From assembly GCA_023409535.1 (NCBI GenBank), contig JAEYGZ010000005.1, positions 1 through 64,000 on the forward strand: 64,000 nt of DNA, in the 5' to 3' direction. The position numbers and the translations under genes were made by a program. The stretch is from Bacillota bacterium. Lineage in GTDB: Bacteria; Bacillota; Clostridia; Lachnospirales; Lachnospiraceae. Positions 35,321-43,886 of the stretch are shown here, piece after piece. The notes under the pieces are model-generated. The model made no database searches. It was not told the origin of the DNA and was given only the letters and a program-made list of their open reading frames with translations. Numbering within the stretch: the first letter of the stretch is position 1; every line of letters begins with the position of its first letter.

Positions 35321-35354
35321 TGGGTGTCAGGGGATCTTGACACCCACTTTTTTT
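35321..35354 (+). terminator. Intrinsic terminator after rpmB
   Basis: Perfect 9-bp stem (TGGGTGTCA with TGACACCCA) and a run of seven T residues. Confidence 0.93.
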
Positions 35355-35412
35355 GTTACATGTCCGCCGATGTGAGATACTTTATGTGTATTGCTTTATG
35401 CTAGAAAGATCA

Positions 35413-35550
35413 CTAATTGCAGAATAAATTATAGCCCAGCAGTAAACATAGAATAATAATACATATCGCTAAGATTCCATTTGTGATGAAAAGCATGATT
35501 GTCATACCAATGGCAATCCAAAACAGGATGAAACCGATCATTCTCTTCAT
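35413..35550 (-). CDS. Small one-to-two-span membrane protein (45 aa)
   Basis: On the minus strand a 45-codon ORF reads MKRMIGFILFWIAIGMTI..., with two hydrophobic stretches (residues ~5-20 and 25-40) and the ending LLLGYNLFCN. A basic start, clean hydrophobic segments and a complete frame suggest a real small membrane protein of the kind common in Clostridia. The SD is weak (GGGGA 13 bases upstream). It lies in the 530-base gap between rpmB and yloU, opposite to them. Confidence 0.55.
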   Translation of the reverse strand: MKRMIGFILFWIAIGMTIMLFITNGILAICIIILCLLLGYNLFCN

Positions 35551-35629
35551 AATTAGTATTATTTCCCCATAATACGACGCTTATCGATCATATTATTGGA
35601 ACCTCCATATGATATTAATAGTAATATAT

Positions 35630-35730
35630 ATTATCGGAATAAAAATCTATTCCGATAATCGGAAAAAGCATATAATCGATATAAAGCAATATCGATTATC
35701 ATGTATTATCGGAATAAAACGCGTATTCCG
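35630..35730. repeat. Cluster of three short AT-rich hairpins upstream of yloU
   Basis: Hairpin 1: ATTATCGGAAT / ATTCCGATAAT (35630-35659, loop AAAAATCT). Hairpin 2: ATAATCGATAT / ATATCGATTAT (35672-35699, loop AAAGCA). Hairpin 3: CGGAAT / ATTCCG (35710-35730). The first two have perfect 11-bp stems. A hairpin with the same loop AAAGCA and an 11-bp stem occurs upstream of recG (56124-56151). They look like a small repeated extragenic palindrome family. Confidence 0.6.
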
Positions 35731-35742
35731 GGAAGCGTTATT

Positions 35743-35771
35743 TTGGCAGGGGATATAATTGGTTATACTAT
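35743..35771 (+). promoter_or_regulatory. Candidate promoter of yloU-yloV
   Basis: TTGGCA (35743-35748) and TACTAT (35766-35771), spacer 17 bases, just after the hairpin cluster. Both boxes are one or two bases off consensus. Confidence 0.45.
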
Positions 35772-35877
35772 ATTAATAATCGAAGAATTTTAAGCATCAC
35801 TTTTCAAAATCGAAAATAGAAGGTATAATTGAATCAAACATAGAATGGCAGTTATGGTAATAGATAGGAGGGTTAAT

Positions 35878-36234
35878 ATGAAAGGACATATGAATACTCA
35901 AAACGGTGAAATAGTTATAGATAATGATGTATTGGCGAAATACGCCGGTGCTTCGGCAGTGGAATGCTTTGGTGTCGTTGGTATGGCCTCCGTGAACATG
36001 AAGGATGGTATCGTTAAGCTCCTGAAGCGTGAAAGTTTAAGCCATGGCGTAAATGTTACGCTGGATGATAATAAAATCACGATTGACTTGCATATTATCG
36101 TTTCCTATGGTGTAAGTATTTCTGCGGTTGCTGATAACCTGATCAGCAATGTAAAATATAATGTTGAAGAATTCTCGGGTCTTGAGGTAAAAAAGATTAA
36201 TATTTTTGTTGAAGGAGTCAGAGTAATTGACTGA
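35878..36234 (+). CDS. yloU: Asp23/Gls24-family envelope stress protein YloU
   Basis: This 118-residue protein is a single Asp23 domain: GEIVIDNDVLAKYAGASAVECFGVVGMA at the start and ISVAVSY-like strands (IDLHIIVSYGVSISAVADNLISNVKYNVEEFSGLEVKKINIFVEGV). The start at 35878 has AGGAGGG at the right distance. YloU is membrane-associated or cytoplasmic and is always found with YloV; here 47 bases separate the two genes. Confidence 0.93.
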   Translation: MKGHMNTQNGEIVIDNDVLAKYAGASAVECFGVVGMASVNMKDGIVKLLKRESLSHGVNVTLDDNKITIDLHIIVSYGVSISAVADNLISNVKYNVEEFSGLEVKKINIFVEGVRVID

Positions 36235-36281
36235 TCGAGTCACAGACGATGAGAATAGCAACGTTTAAGGAGGAAGAACCA

Positions 36282-37952
36282 GTGGTTATTAAAACGATAG
36301 ATGCAACGACTCTGAAAAAGATGTTTCTCGCAGGAGCTGCAAGCATAGAAGCAAAGAAAGAATATATCAATGAATTAAATGTATTCCCAGTACCCGATGG
36401 CGACACGGGAACTAACATGACGCTGACCATTATGTCTGCCGTGAGGGAAGTTAATGCACTCCAGAAGCCGAGCATTGAGGAGTTGGCAAAGGCAATATCA
36501 GGTGGTTCACTCCGTGGTGCAAGAGGTAATTCAGGTGTTATTCTGTCCCAGTTGTTTCGTGGCTTTACGAAAGAAATTAAGGATTATAAAGAGATAAATG
36601 TAACAGTTATGACAAATGCTTTGCAGAAAGCTGTTGAGACGGCTTATCGTGCTGTAATGAAACCGAAGGAGGGAACCATTCTGACGGTTGCAAGAGGTGC
36701 GGCAGAAAAGGCTGCACAGCTGGTAGCGGAGACAGATGACCTGGTGTATTTTGGTCATGAAGTCATTGCCCATATGGAAGTGGTTCTTAAGAATACACCT
36801 GAGCTTTTACCTGTATTAAAGGAAGCGGGTGTTGTTGATTCAGGCGGTCAGGGCTTGCTTGAGATCGTAAAGGGCGCTTATGATGCACTTCTTGGCAAAG
36901 AAATTTCTTTCACAAATGTGGTAACAAGCGAAGTTTCTGCCGGTAAGACCCGTGATTGGATTTCTACGGATGATATTAAATTTGGTTATTGCACAGAATT
37001 TATTATCATGTTGGAGAAGGAATATAATCAGAGCACGGAGAATGAGTTTAAGGCATATCTTGAATCAATCGGTGATTCACTCGTTGTTGTATCAGACGAT
37101 GATGTTGTAAAGGTCCATGTACATACGAATGACCCGGGTTTAGCAATCCAGAAGGCGTTAACGTATGGTTCACTGACCAGTATGAAGATTGACAACATGC
37201 GTGAGGAGCATCATGAAAGACTGAACCTTACCGCAGAACCTGCAGCAGCCATAAAGGCTGAAGAGAAGAGGCCGGCGGAGCAAAAGCCCAGAAAGAAAGC
37301 AGGGTTTGTGGCTGTTTCCATGGGTGAGGGTCTTGATGAGATATTTACAGGCCTTGGTGTAGACTATATCATTAAGGGCGGTCAGACAATGAATCCAAGC
37401 ACTGAGGATATGCTGAATGCAATCGGTGAAGTAAATGCAGATAATATCTTCATCTTGCCGAATAACGGTAATATTATACTGGCTGCCGAGCAGGCAAAGC
37501 ATTTGACTGAGGATAAGAATATCTTTGTGATTCCTTCCAAAACGGTGCCGCAGGGAATAACAGCAGTGATCAATTTTGTATATGATAAAACTCCGGAAGA
37601 AAATGCAGAAAGAATGACGGAGGAAATGAAGAAGGTGAAATCCGGCCAGGTTACTTATGCAGTAAGAGATACCAGCATTGATGGTAAGGAAATTAAGCAG
37701 GGCAATATTATGGGCATCGGAGATAAATCAATTCTGTCGGTTGGTGATGAGATTAGAGAAACAACTCTGGAGCTTATCAAATGCCTGGCAAATGATGATT
37801 CTGAGCTGATCAGCTTATATTACGGAGAGGAAATCAGCCAGGAGGAAGCTGATGGGCTTGCGGATGAAGTAATGGAAAGCTACCCGGATCTGGATGTAGA
37901 GGTTCATTATGGCGGACAGCCGATTTATTACTATGTCCTGTCTGTGGAATAA
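36282..37952 (+). CDS. yloV: DAK-domain protein YloV (fatty-acid kinase FakA-like)
   Basis: This 556-residue protein has the N-terminal dihydroxyacetone-kinase-2 (DegV-partner) nucleotide-binding motif NVFPVPDGDTGTNM, the GGSLRGARGNSGVILSQ block and a C-terminal DUF1949/FakA-like domain. FakA phosphorylates fatty acids bound to FakB (DegV) proteins; no FakB gene is in the window. I chose the GTG at 36282 (AAGGAGG 8 bases upstream); an ATG at 36249 has no SD. A terminator follows. It follows yloU as in Bacillus. Confidence 0.93.
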   Translation: MVIKTIDATTLKKMFLAGAASIEAKKEYINELNVFPVPDGDTGTNMTLTIMSAVREVNALQKPSIEELAKAISGGSLRGARGNSGVILSQLFRGFTKEIKDYKEINVTVMTNALQKAVETAYRAVMKPKEGTILTVARGAAEKAAQLVAETDDLVYFGHEVIAHMEVVLKNTPELLPVLKEAGVVDSGGQGLLEIVKGAYDALLGKEISFTNVVTSEVSAGKTRDWISTDDIKFGYCTEFIIMLEKEYNQSTENEFKAYLESIGDSLVVVSDDDVVKVHVHTNDPGLAIQKALTYGSLTSMKIDNMREEHHERLNLTAEPAAAIKAEEKRPAEQKPRKKAGFVAVSMGEGLDEIFTGLGVDYIIKGGQTMNPSTEDMLNAIGEVNADNIFILPNNGNIILAAEQAKHLTEDKNIFVIPSKTVPQGITAVINFVYDKTPEENAERMTEEMKKVKSGQVTYAVRDTSIDGKEIKQGNIMGIGDKSILSVGDEIRETTLELIKCLANDDSELISLYYGEEISQEEADGLADEVMESYPDLDVEVHYGGQPIYYYVLSVE

Positions 37953-37963
37953 ACGAATTAATC

Positions 37964-37995
37964 AGTGGTTCGAGTGAAGGTCGAACCACTTTTTA
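37964..37995 (+). terminator. Intrinsic terminator after yloV
   Basis: Perfect 10-bp stem (AGTGGTTCGA with TCGAACCACT) and TTTTT. Confidence 0.93.
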
Positions 37996-38010
37996 GATGA
38001 AGGCACCTAG

Positions 38011-38060
38011 GGGCATACTGCCCGATATAGGCGCAATCATAGTGTGCCTGGTAGGCACAC
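38011..38060 (+). promoter_or_regulatory. Two short GC-rich hairpins before the DUF1653 gene
   Basis: GGGCA/TGCCC (38011-38023, 3-base loop) and GTGTGCC/GGCACAC (38042-38060, loop TGGTA), 24 bases upstream of the start codon region. They may be part of a 5' UTR or a short attenuator; no T run follows. Confidence 0.35.
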
Positions 38061-38083
38061 GTTAGTTATGAGGAGGTTTAGGT

Positions 38084-38716
38084 ATGGATAGGGAAAGACT
38101 GCCGAAGCCGGGTCAAATCTATAATCATTTTAAGGACAAGCCTTATCAGATTATAACGATTGCTACCCATGCGGAAACGAAGGAAAAAATGGTGGTATAT
38201 CAGGCGTTGTATGGAGAGTTTAAGACTTACATCAGACCTCTTGAGAATTTTTTGAGTGAAGTGGATCATGTGAAATACCCGGAGGTAACGCAGAAATACC
38301 GCTTTGAATGCATTGGTACCAGAGAGCCCGACTTAGAACCGGAGAAAGAGAAGCATAGCGAGCAGAAGGAAATTCAAGCAAAACAAGTTGTATCAGGGCA
38401 AAATAACATACAAGATCAACAGAATGTAATAGGGAAGGAGGAAGCGGAGGCAGAGCATATAAGCCGGGTACAGGAGCAGCAGACTTCTGTGGGCGGTGTT
38501 AATAATGTATTGCTGCAATTTCTGGATGCGGAGTCCTATTATAAGAAGCTGGAGGTTATCACTTCGAACAGAAAACATATGACTGACCGTCTGATTAACG
38601 ATATCGCAGTTTCCTTGGACTGCGCAGTGAATGAGGGGCCGATTGACCAAAGAATTCAAAATCTCATCATTTGCCTGCAAGCCTTGTGTCGATTCGAGGA
38701 TAGACGGCAACGTTAA
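38084..38716 (+). CDS. DUF1653-domain protein with C-terminal extension
   Basis: A 210-residue protein. Residues ~7-75 match DUF1653 (PGQIYNHFKDKPYQIITIATH...VVYQALYGE...RPLENFLSEVDHVKYP). It is followed by a Gln/Glu-rich linker (about 85-140) and a helical C-terminal part not found in the short, single-domain versions. The domain's function is not established. GAGGAGG precedes the ATG. Monocistronic, between two terminators. Confidence 0.85.
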   Translation: MDRERLPKPGQIYNHFKDKPYQIITIATHAETKEKMVVYQALYGEFKTYIRPLENFLSEVDHVKYPEVTQKYRFECIGTREPDLEPEKEKHSEQKEIQAKQVVSGQNNIQDQQNVIGKEEAEAEHISRVQEQQTSVGGVNNVLLQFLDAESYYKKLEVITSNRKHMTDRLINDIAVSLDCAVNEGPIDQRIQNLIICLQALCRFEDRRQR

Positions 38717-38764
38717 TACAAAAAAATATAGTAAATAATTACTGTATATTTATAAATTTAATGG

Positions 38765-38797
38765 AAGCTCCCGTGAGTAATTGCGGGAGCTATTTTT
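38765..38797 (+). terminator. Intrinsic terminator after the DUF1653 gene
   Basis: Stem AGCTCCCG with CGGGAGCT, loop of ~11 bases, then ATTTTTG. The following ~215 bases contain no gene. Confidence 0.88.
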
Positions 38798-39013
38798 GTG
38801 TGATAAATCAGGCAGTAGAGGTAAGAAAACCTGCTTTTGCCTGTTTTTTCTTCGGGACCAATTAACTAGAGAATATTCTGACAATTAGGAGTATTTACCT
38901 ATGCGTAAAAAACGACTAGTTCCATTGGACTAAATGCCTAATATCATGACTTTTGAATGTTGCAAAATTGGCAATATTTCATAGTCCTTTATTACCAATT
39001 GTATAATTATGTA

Positions 39014-39042
39014 TTTACAAGCATAAAAAGTTGGGGTATTAT
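39014..39042 (+). promoter_or_regulatory. Promoter of the type IV pilus locus
   Basis: TTTACA (39014-39019) and TATTAT (39037-39042) with a 17-base spacer. The leader to the first ATG is ~155 bases and AT-rich. No riboswitch I know could be recognised in it. Confidence 0.65.
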
Positions 39043-39201
39043 ACTACCACGAGGCTGAATTGCGCATTAAAGATATGCAATAAGTTGCAATTATTAATAA
39101 ATGGGAAATATGGCCTATTATTATCTGATAATTTCAATTTATTATAATTCAAACCGAACCGTGACATTAACAAGGTGCTTAGTAGTCAAAGGAGAATGGT
39201 T

Positions 39202-41109
39202 ATGAATAACGTAGTATCAAATAACACGAAGGGAAACATCAACATGACAGAAAATAGTATGACTAATCCTGAAGAAGGTGTAATGATTGTTGATGATTCA
39301 AAGTTTTCCAGAAAAATCCTAAGTGAAATATTAATTGCCGAAGGATTTACCATTATAGCAGAAGCGAAAAATGGACTGGAAGCGATTGAGATGGCAAAAG
39401 AGAAAAAGCCCAAATATGTGTTCTTGGATGTTCAAATGCCGGTATTGGACGGACTTGGTGCGCTTCCTAAAATACTTGAGGTACATCCAGAGGCCAATGT
39501 TATCATGTGTACTGCAATGGGGCAGCAAAATATTATCTTGGAAGCGGCTAAGGCTGGTGCAAAAGATTACGTACTCAAACCATTCAAAAGTGAGAATATC
39601 ATAAGTGTAATGAATGCCATTATGATATCAGAGTATAAAGAAGGACATGTAATTCCTTTTAACAAAAAAAGAAAAGAGATGGAAAAGGCGGCGGGGATCG
39701 GCTTTCAAGCCAATGAAGATAAGCCGGCTATCAAATCGGAGGAGTCAGCTGAGACGAAGGAACCGGAAGCTACGGTAACAAAGGCTGAAGCTGTTCCGAC
39801 CGGGAAAGCGCAGAAGCAGACAATCACCGAAGCACAGGAGCAGATAGAAGAAGCTGAGACTAAGATAGTTCAGGAAGAGGTAGATAAGGTTGAGACAGTT
39901 CAGGCTGAGACAGTCCGGGAAGGAGTAGATAAGGCTGAGACAGTCCAGGCTGAAACAGTTCAGAAAGAGGTAGTTAAGGATGAGACAGTTAAGGATGAAG
40001 CAATTCTGGATGAGGCAGTTTTGGAGGAGACAGTTAGGGATGAGACAGTTCAGGATGAGGTAGTCCAGGAGGAGGCAGTTCAGGATGAGGTGGTTTCCGG
40101 GGAGAAGGAACAGATAGATACAATCCAGGAAGAGGCGGAAGCAGAATCCGAACAGCAGCTGGAAGCAATGCAGGAAGTAATCTCTGTTGAAGAAGAACAG
40201 ACAGAAGCGGTGATCGAGGAGATGGCTTCGGAATTACCTCCAATCAGTGAGATTCAAGATGAGAACCAAATTGAAGCGATCCAGGAGGAATTACCGCCGC
40301 TTGAAGAGAACCAGGTTGAAATAATCCAGGAAGAGATACCTCCGGTCGAGGAAACGATAGCAGCGGTGGTTCAAGAGGAAACAGAAGAATTACCGGAAGC
40401 AGAAATCCAAGAGGAAGTTCTTCAAGAGAGTTCGGAAGAAGCAGTTAAAAATGAGTTGGATCAGGAAACCGGGAAGGAGCAAGATCAGGATAATATAATA
40501 CAAGAGAGTCAGGAAAGTTTAGTACAAGATGATTTAGTACAGGAAGAAATAATTCAGGAAGAAATAGTTCAGGAAGAGCCCGTTCAGGAAGAAGCATTAC
40601 AGGAAGAGAAAACTCAGAAGGAGATAGCTCAGAAGGAGGTACCTCAGAAAGAGACAGCTCAAGAGGAGGAAAAGATTGCGGAGTCGGTTCCAATAAAAAG
40701 TGGGTTCAAATATCTATGGGAGAACAGATTTGAAAGCGGATCCAGGCAGGAAAAGCGTCCGGAACCGGTGCATCAAAGAGTATCCTCATATAGTATGCTT
40801 CATTCTGCGAGTGATATAGATTATGCCGACTCACTGAACATGGAACTTATGGCTGGAATTGTGGGGGCTTATCTGGGTTTTAGCGGTCGGTTACAGGTGG
40901 AATATCCATATCCGGATAGCACAAGAAATGATAAACAGCCTGTGATGAGAATCTCTGTAAAGAGCATCGTACCCATGAAGAACAGAACAACAATAACAAT
41001 GTCAGAGCTATTAAGACTTACCGGCCGAAGAGGACAAAACAGTGCGGTTAATCTTTCAAAAGCAATTGAGCTTCTGGTACAAGAAAAAGGAAAGCGTACC
41101 CTTGCATAA
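39202..41109 (+). CDS. CheY-like receiver protein with long repeat linker and C-terminal domain
   Basis: A 635-residue protein. Residues ~26-145 are a receiver domain with the acidic pair Asp31-Asp32, phospho-acceptor Asp76 in FLDVQMPVLDG, a Thr in CTAMG and Lys in VLKPF. A very long Glu/Gln/Val-rich linker (~205-500) consists largely of degenerate 5-residue repeats. The C-terminal ~125 residues (MELMAGIVGAYLGFSGRLQVEYPYP...) form a compact domain I do not recognise. The start at 39202 has AAAGGAGA 7 bases upstream. First gene of the pilus locus; likely a signalling input to pilus or motility control. Confidence 0.82.
   Translation: MNNVVSNNTKGNINMTENSMTNPEEGVMIVDDSKFSRKILSEILIAEGFTIIAEAKNGLEAIEMAKEKKPKYVFLDVQMPVLDGLGALPKILEVHPEANVIMCTAMGQQNIILEAAKAGAKDYVLKPFKSENIISVMNAIMISEYKEGHVIPFNKKRKEMEKAAGIGFQANEDKPAIKSEESAETKEPEATVTKAEAVPTGKAQKQTITEAQEQIEEAETKIVQEEVDKVETVQAETVREGVDKAETVQAETVQKEVVKDETVKDEAILDEAVLEETVRDETVQDEVVQEEAVQDEVVSGEKEQIDTIQEEAEAESEQQLEAMQEVISVEEEQTEAVIEEMASELPPISEIQDENQIEAIQEELPPLEENQVEIIQEEIPPVEETIAAVVQEETEELPEAEIQEEVLQESSEEAVKNELDQETGKEQDQDNIIQESQESLVQDDLVQEEIIQEEIVQEEPVQEEALQEEKTQKEIAQKEVPQKETAQEEEKIAESVPIKSGFKYLWENRFESGSRQEKRPEPVHQRVSSYSMLHSASDIDYADSLNMELMAGIVGAYLGFSGRLQVEYPYPDSTRNDKQPVMRISVKSIVPMKNRTTITMSELLRLTGRRGQNSAVNLSKAIELLVQEKGKRTLA
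39871..40660 (+). repeat. Degenerate 15-bp tandem repeats within the receiver-protein gene
   Basis: The linker is built of units of five codons, approximating CAGGAtGAGgtAGTT (Q-D/E-E-x-V), very regular at 39991-40100 and again at about 40540-40650 (CAGGAAGAAATAGTT-like). As the unit is a multiple of three, expansion or loss would change linker length without a frameshift. Confidence 0.75.
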
Positions 41110-41142
41110 GATACACTACGAAGAAAGGATAGGGAAACAGAT

Positions 41143-42087
41143 ATGTTAACATGTACATTAGATCAAAGAAACATGGAGAGCTTGAATGTAATTGTAAAAG
41201 ATAAAAATAAGCTGTCACTGCTCAATCGTTTTGAGGCAAAGGATTTTACAGACGATGATATCAAAGGACTGAGTAAGCTGGGGATTGTTGATAACAACGG
41301 AGCTCCGTTGGACCAGGTTCGCCCTACACTCAGTATTTTATCCAATCCATATGCAGTTGTGAAATTCACCTTTACAGGAGGGGCAGGAATATTTGAACAT
41401 AATATCAATTATGACCATACCTTCCTCAATCATGTTACCCTGACAGTTACGCCCAGTGATTTCAGTATTGATGATGAGGTTAATCCTCAGGGCATTCTTC
41501 CCATATTGCAGGATTTCATTGGCAAAAGTAATTTAAAAAGCATTAATATCTCCGGCAGATATACCGTCACGGAAGCGCTGGTTATCGCAGCCATATTGGA
41601 CATCGAGAGAAGATCATATTTACGTGCTTTCATGGATGAGGTCCCTGCAGGCCGGAATAACTATAATGCCAACCTGATCTGGAGAATCATTAACAGTACC
41701 AGTAACAGCATTCAATGGTTTGTATCAGTGCTCAATGATGTAATCGGTGATCATGTGGCTCTGGCGCCTTCCCAGGTGCAGGAGGGTATCAACGGACTGA
41801 TTTCCAAGGGCGTGATGACGCAGAACAGCGGTCAATATAATCTCACCGGCGAGCTGGCTACGTTGTCCAGCAGGATGCTGATTATAGACAATATTCTTAC
41901 CACACATATTTTAAGGCTGGATGATAAGAAGGATATTCTAAGCACTGGTTTTACCTGTATCCAATCCGGTGTTCATGATCTCCTGTTCCTGGATTATGAC
42001 GGCAATGAGGTTATTTTTGAAACTTTATCCTCAGTCGGCCTTCTGGAGTATTTAGAACAGTTTTTCAACTGTAAAGCATATTTTTAA
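41143..42087 (+). CDS. Hypothetical protein of the pilus locus
   Basis: A 314-residue protein, no family recognised. It has no signal or membrane segment. The N-terminal half looks alpha/beta (strands VVKFTFTGGAGIFEHNINY and HVTLTVTP), the C-terminal half helical with possible winged-helix character (VQEGINGLISKGVMTQNSGQYNLTG). It is located between the receiver-protein gene (33 bases upstream) and pilB (21 bases downstream), so it is surely co-transcribed with them and may be a regulator or pilus accessory protein. Confidence 0.75.
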   Translation: MLTCTLDQRNMESLNVIVKDKNKLSLLNRFEAKDFTDDDIKGLSKLGIVDNNGAPLDQVRPTLSILSNPYAVVKFTFTGGAGIFEHNINYDHTFLNHVTLTVTPSDFSIDDEVNPQGILPILQDFIGKSNLKSINISGRYTVTEALVIAAILDIERRSYLRAFMDEVPAGRNNYNANLIWRIINSTSNSIQWFVSVLNDVIGDHVALAPSQVQEGINGLISKGVMTQNSGQYNLTGELATLSSRMLIIDNILTTHILRLDDKKDILSTGFTCIQSGVHDLLFLDYDGNEVIFETLSSVGLLEYLEQFFNCKAYF

Positions 42088-42108
42088 CGAGGTTTTTGCA
42101 TAATTCGG

Positions 42109-43833
42109 ATGAACGGGGTGTTTGAGATGGATAAGATGAATAAAAAGATCGGTGATTTGCTGATTGAAGCGGATTTGTTAACCGAAGAGCAGCTGGAGGA
42201 AGCGATCAATATACAGAATAAAACAGGTGAGAGGCTGGGAAGCATCCTGATTGACTATAATTATGTCAATGAAGGCCAGGTTATGGAGGTTATGGAATTC
42301 CAGCTGGGTATTCCCTTCATCGATCTGAATAATATCACCATCTCATCAGAGGTACAGAAGCTAATTCCTTATCAGCTGGTGATGAGGCATAATGCAGTAC
42401 CGGTAAAGCTTGAAATGAAGCTGCTGTACGTTGCAATGGAGGATCCCTTGAATTTCATTGCAATTGAGGATATCAGGATTGCAACCAATCTTGAGATCGT
42501 TCCGGTCATCTCCTACAAGAAAGCAATCTTGAATGCAATCAATAAGCTGTATGGCAATGAATCCTCCGATGATGCCATCAAGGAATTCCAAAGGGAAGCC
42601 GGCGGCTATAGCGATACTTACAGCGATATTCAGGACAATCAATCCCTGGAGGTGGACAGTGCCCCTATCGTACGACTGGTTAACTCGATCCTTGAATCGG
42701 CAGTATCGGAAGGAGCCAGCGATATCCATATCGAACCGCTGGAGAAGGAAGTAAGAGTCCGGTACCGTGTTGACGGTAAGCTTCATCTGTCAAAGAATAT
42801 ACCAAAGACTGCATTGTCGGCGGTGGTAACCCGTATCAAGATCCTGGCAGATCTTGATATCGCGGAAAAGCGGGTACCTCAGGACGGACGATGTGACTAT
42901 AAGGTGAAGGACAGGATTTATAATATGCGTGTTTCCATACTTCCTACCGTAAACGGAGAGAAGGTGGTAATGCGTATCCTGGATAAGATGAATTTCCTGA
43001 TACCGAAGGAGCAGCTGGGCTTTACCACGGAGAACCTGAAGAAGTTCGATCAGCTATTACATAACCCGCATGGAATTATATTAATTACCGGCCCTACCGG
43101 AAGCGGTAAATCCACAACCCTGTATACTATGCTCAGCGAGCTGAATCAGGTCTCTGATAATATAACAACCGTAGAGGATCCTGTGGAATATATGATAGAC
43201 GGACTCAATCAAGTACAGGTAAATGCAAAAGCAGGACTTTCTTTTGCGGGAGCCTTAAGATCCTTCCTGCGTCAGGACCCGGATATCATCATGCTAGGTG
43301 AGATCCGAGACAACGAGACAGTGGATGTAGCGCTTCGGGCGGCGATCACAGGACACCTCGTACTCAGCACCCTGCATACCAATGATGCGGTAAGCTCCAT
43401 ATCCCGACTGGTCGATATGGGAGTGCCGCCCTACATGATTGGTGTGGCACTGATGGGAGTCATCTCCCAGCGACTGCTTCGAAGACTTTGCCCTCACTGT
43501 GCCGAAAGCTATACGCCCGGGGAACATGAGCTGACGTTCCTGCGACTACCCACTGGTGAGAAATTCACCTTTAAGCGGGCGAAGGGCTGTCCTGTGTGCA
43601 ACAATACCGGATATAAGGGGCGTATTGCGGTTCATGAAATTCTCCTGATTGATAAAGGCCATCGCGAACTGATAGCACGGGAAGCAACCACCAGTGAGAT
43701 CATAGATTACTCCGCTAAGGGCGGAATGACTACCTTGAAGGATGAATGTATTAAGCTGTTGAAGCGGGGAATTACCTCTTTCGAGGAAGTGAGTGACATT
43801 ACCTATTCACAGGAGATCGCGGAAGAAGTGTAG
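42109..43833 (+). CDS. pilB: Type IV pilus assembly ATPase PilB (GspE family)
   Basis: This 574-residue protein has an N-terminal MshEN-type domain (residues ~12-150) and a C-terminal secretion ATPase with Walker A GPTGSGKSTT, Asp-box, Walker B (IIMLGEIRDNETV) and the four-Cys zinc site (C-x2-C ... C-x2-C near residues 465-505). It powers pilus extension at the inner face of the membrane. Several in-frame ATGs (42109, 42127, 42136) have weak SDs, so the exact start is uncertain. It is followed by pilT and pilC. Confidence 0.95.
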   Translation: MNGVFEMDKMNKKIGDLLIEADLLTEEQLEEAINIQNKTGERLGSILIDYNYVNEGQVMEVMEFQLGIPFIDLNNITISSEVQKLIPYQLVMRHNAVPVKLEMKLLYVAMEDPLNFIAIEDIRIATNLEIVPVISYKKAILNAINKLYGNESSDDAIKEFQREAGGYSDTYSDIQDNQSLEVDSAPIVRLVNSILESAVSEGASDIHIEPLEKEVRVRYRVDGKLHLSKNIPKTALSAVVTRIKILADLDIAEKRVPQDGRCDYKVKDRIYNMRVSILPTVNGEKVVMRILDKMNFLIPKEQLGFTTENLKKFDQLLHNPHGIILITGPTGSGKSTTLYTMLSELNQVSDNITTVEDPVEYMIDGLNQVQVNAKAGLSFAGALRSFLRQDPDIIMLGEIRDNETVDVALRAAITGHLVLSTLHTNDAVSSISRLVDMGVPPYMIGVALMGVISQRLLRRLCPHCAESYTPGEHELTFLRLPTGEKFTFKRAKGCPVCNNTGYKGRIAVHEILLIDKGHRELIAREATTSEIIDYSAKGGMTTLKDECIKLLKRGITSFEEVSDITYSQEIAEEV

Positions 43834-43886
43834 AAGAAAGAAGTGCTTGTTATGACAGAACAATCTTAGTAGGGATGAGGTAAGCG

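Noticed and set aside
40034..40243. Minus-strand Pro/Leu-rich ORFs opposite the receiver-protein linker (also 40445-40693)
   Set aside because: They are the mirror of Glu/Gln-rich codons in the real gene and have no SD or recognisable domain.
39871..40660. Repeat array as CRISPR
   Set aside because: Repeats are contiguous 15-bp coding units without spacers and remain in frame within one gene.
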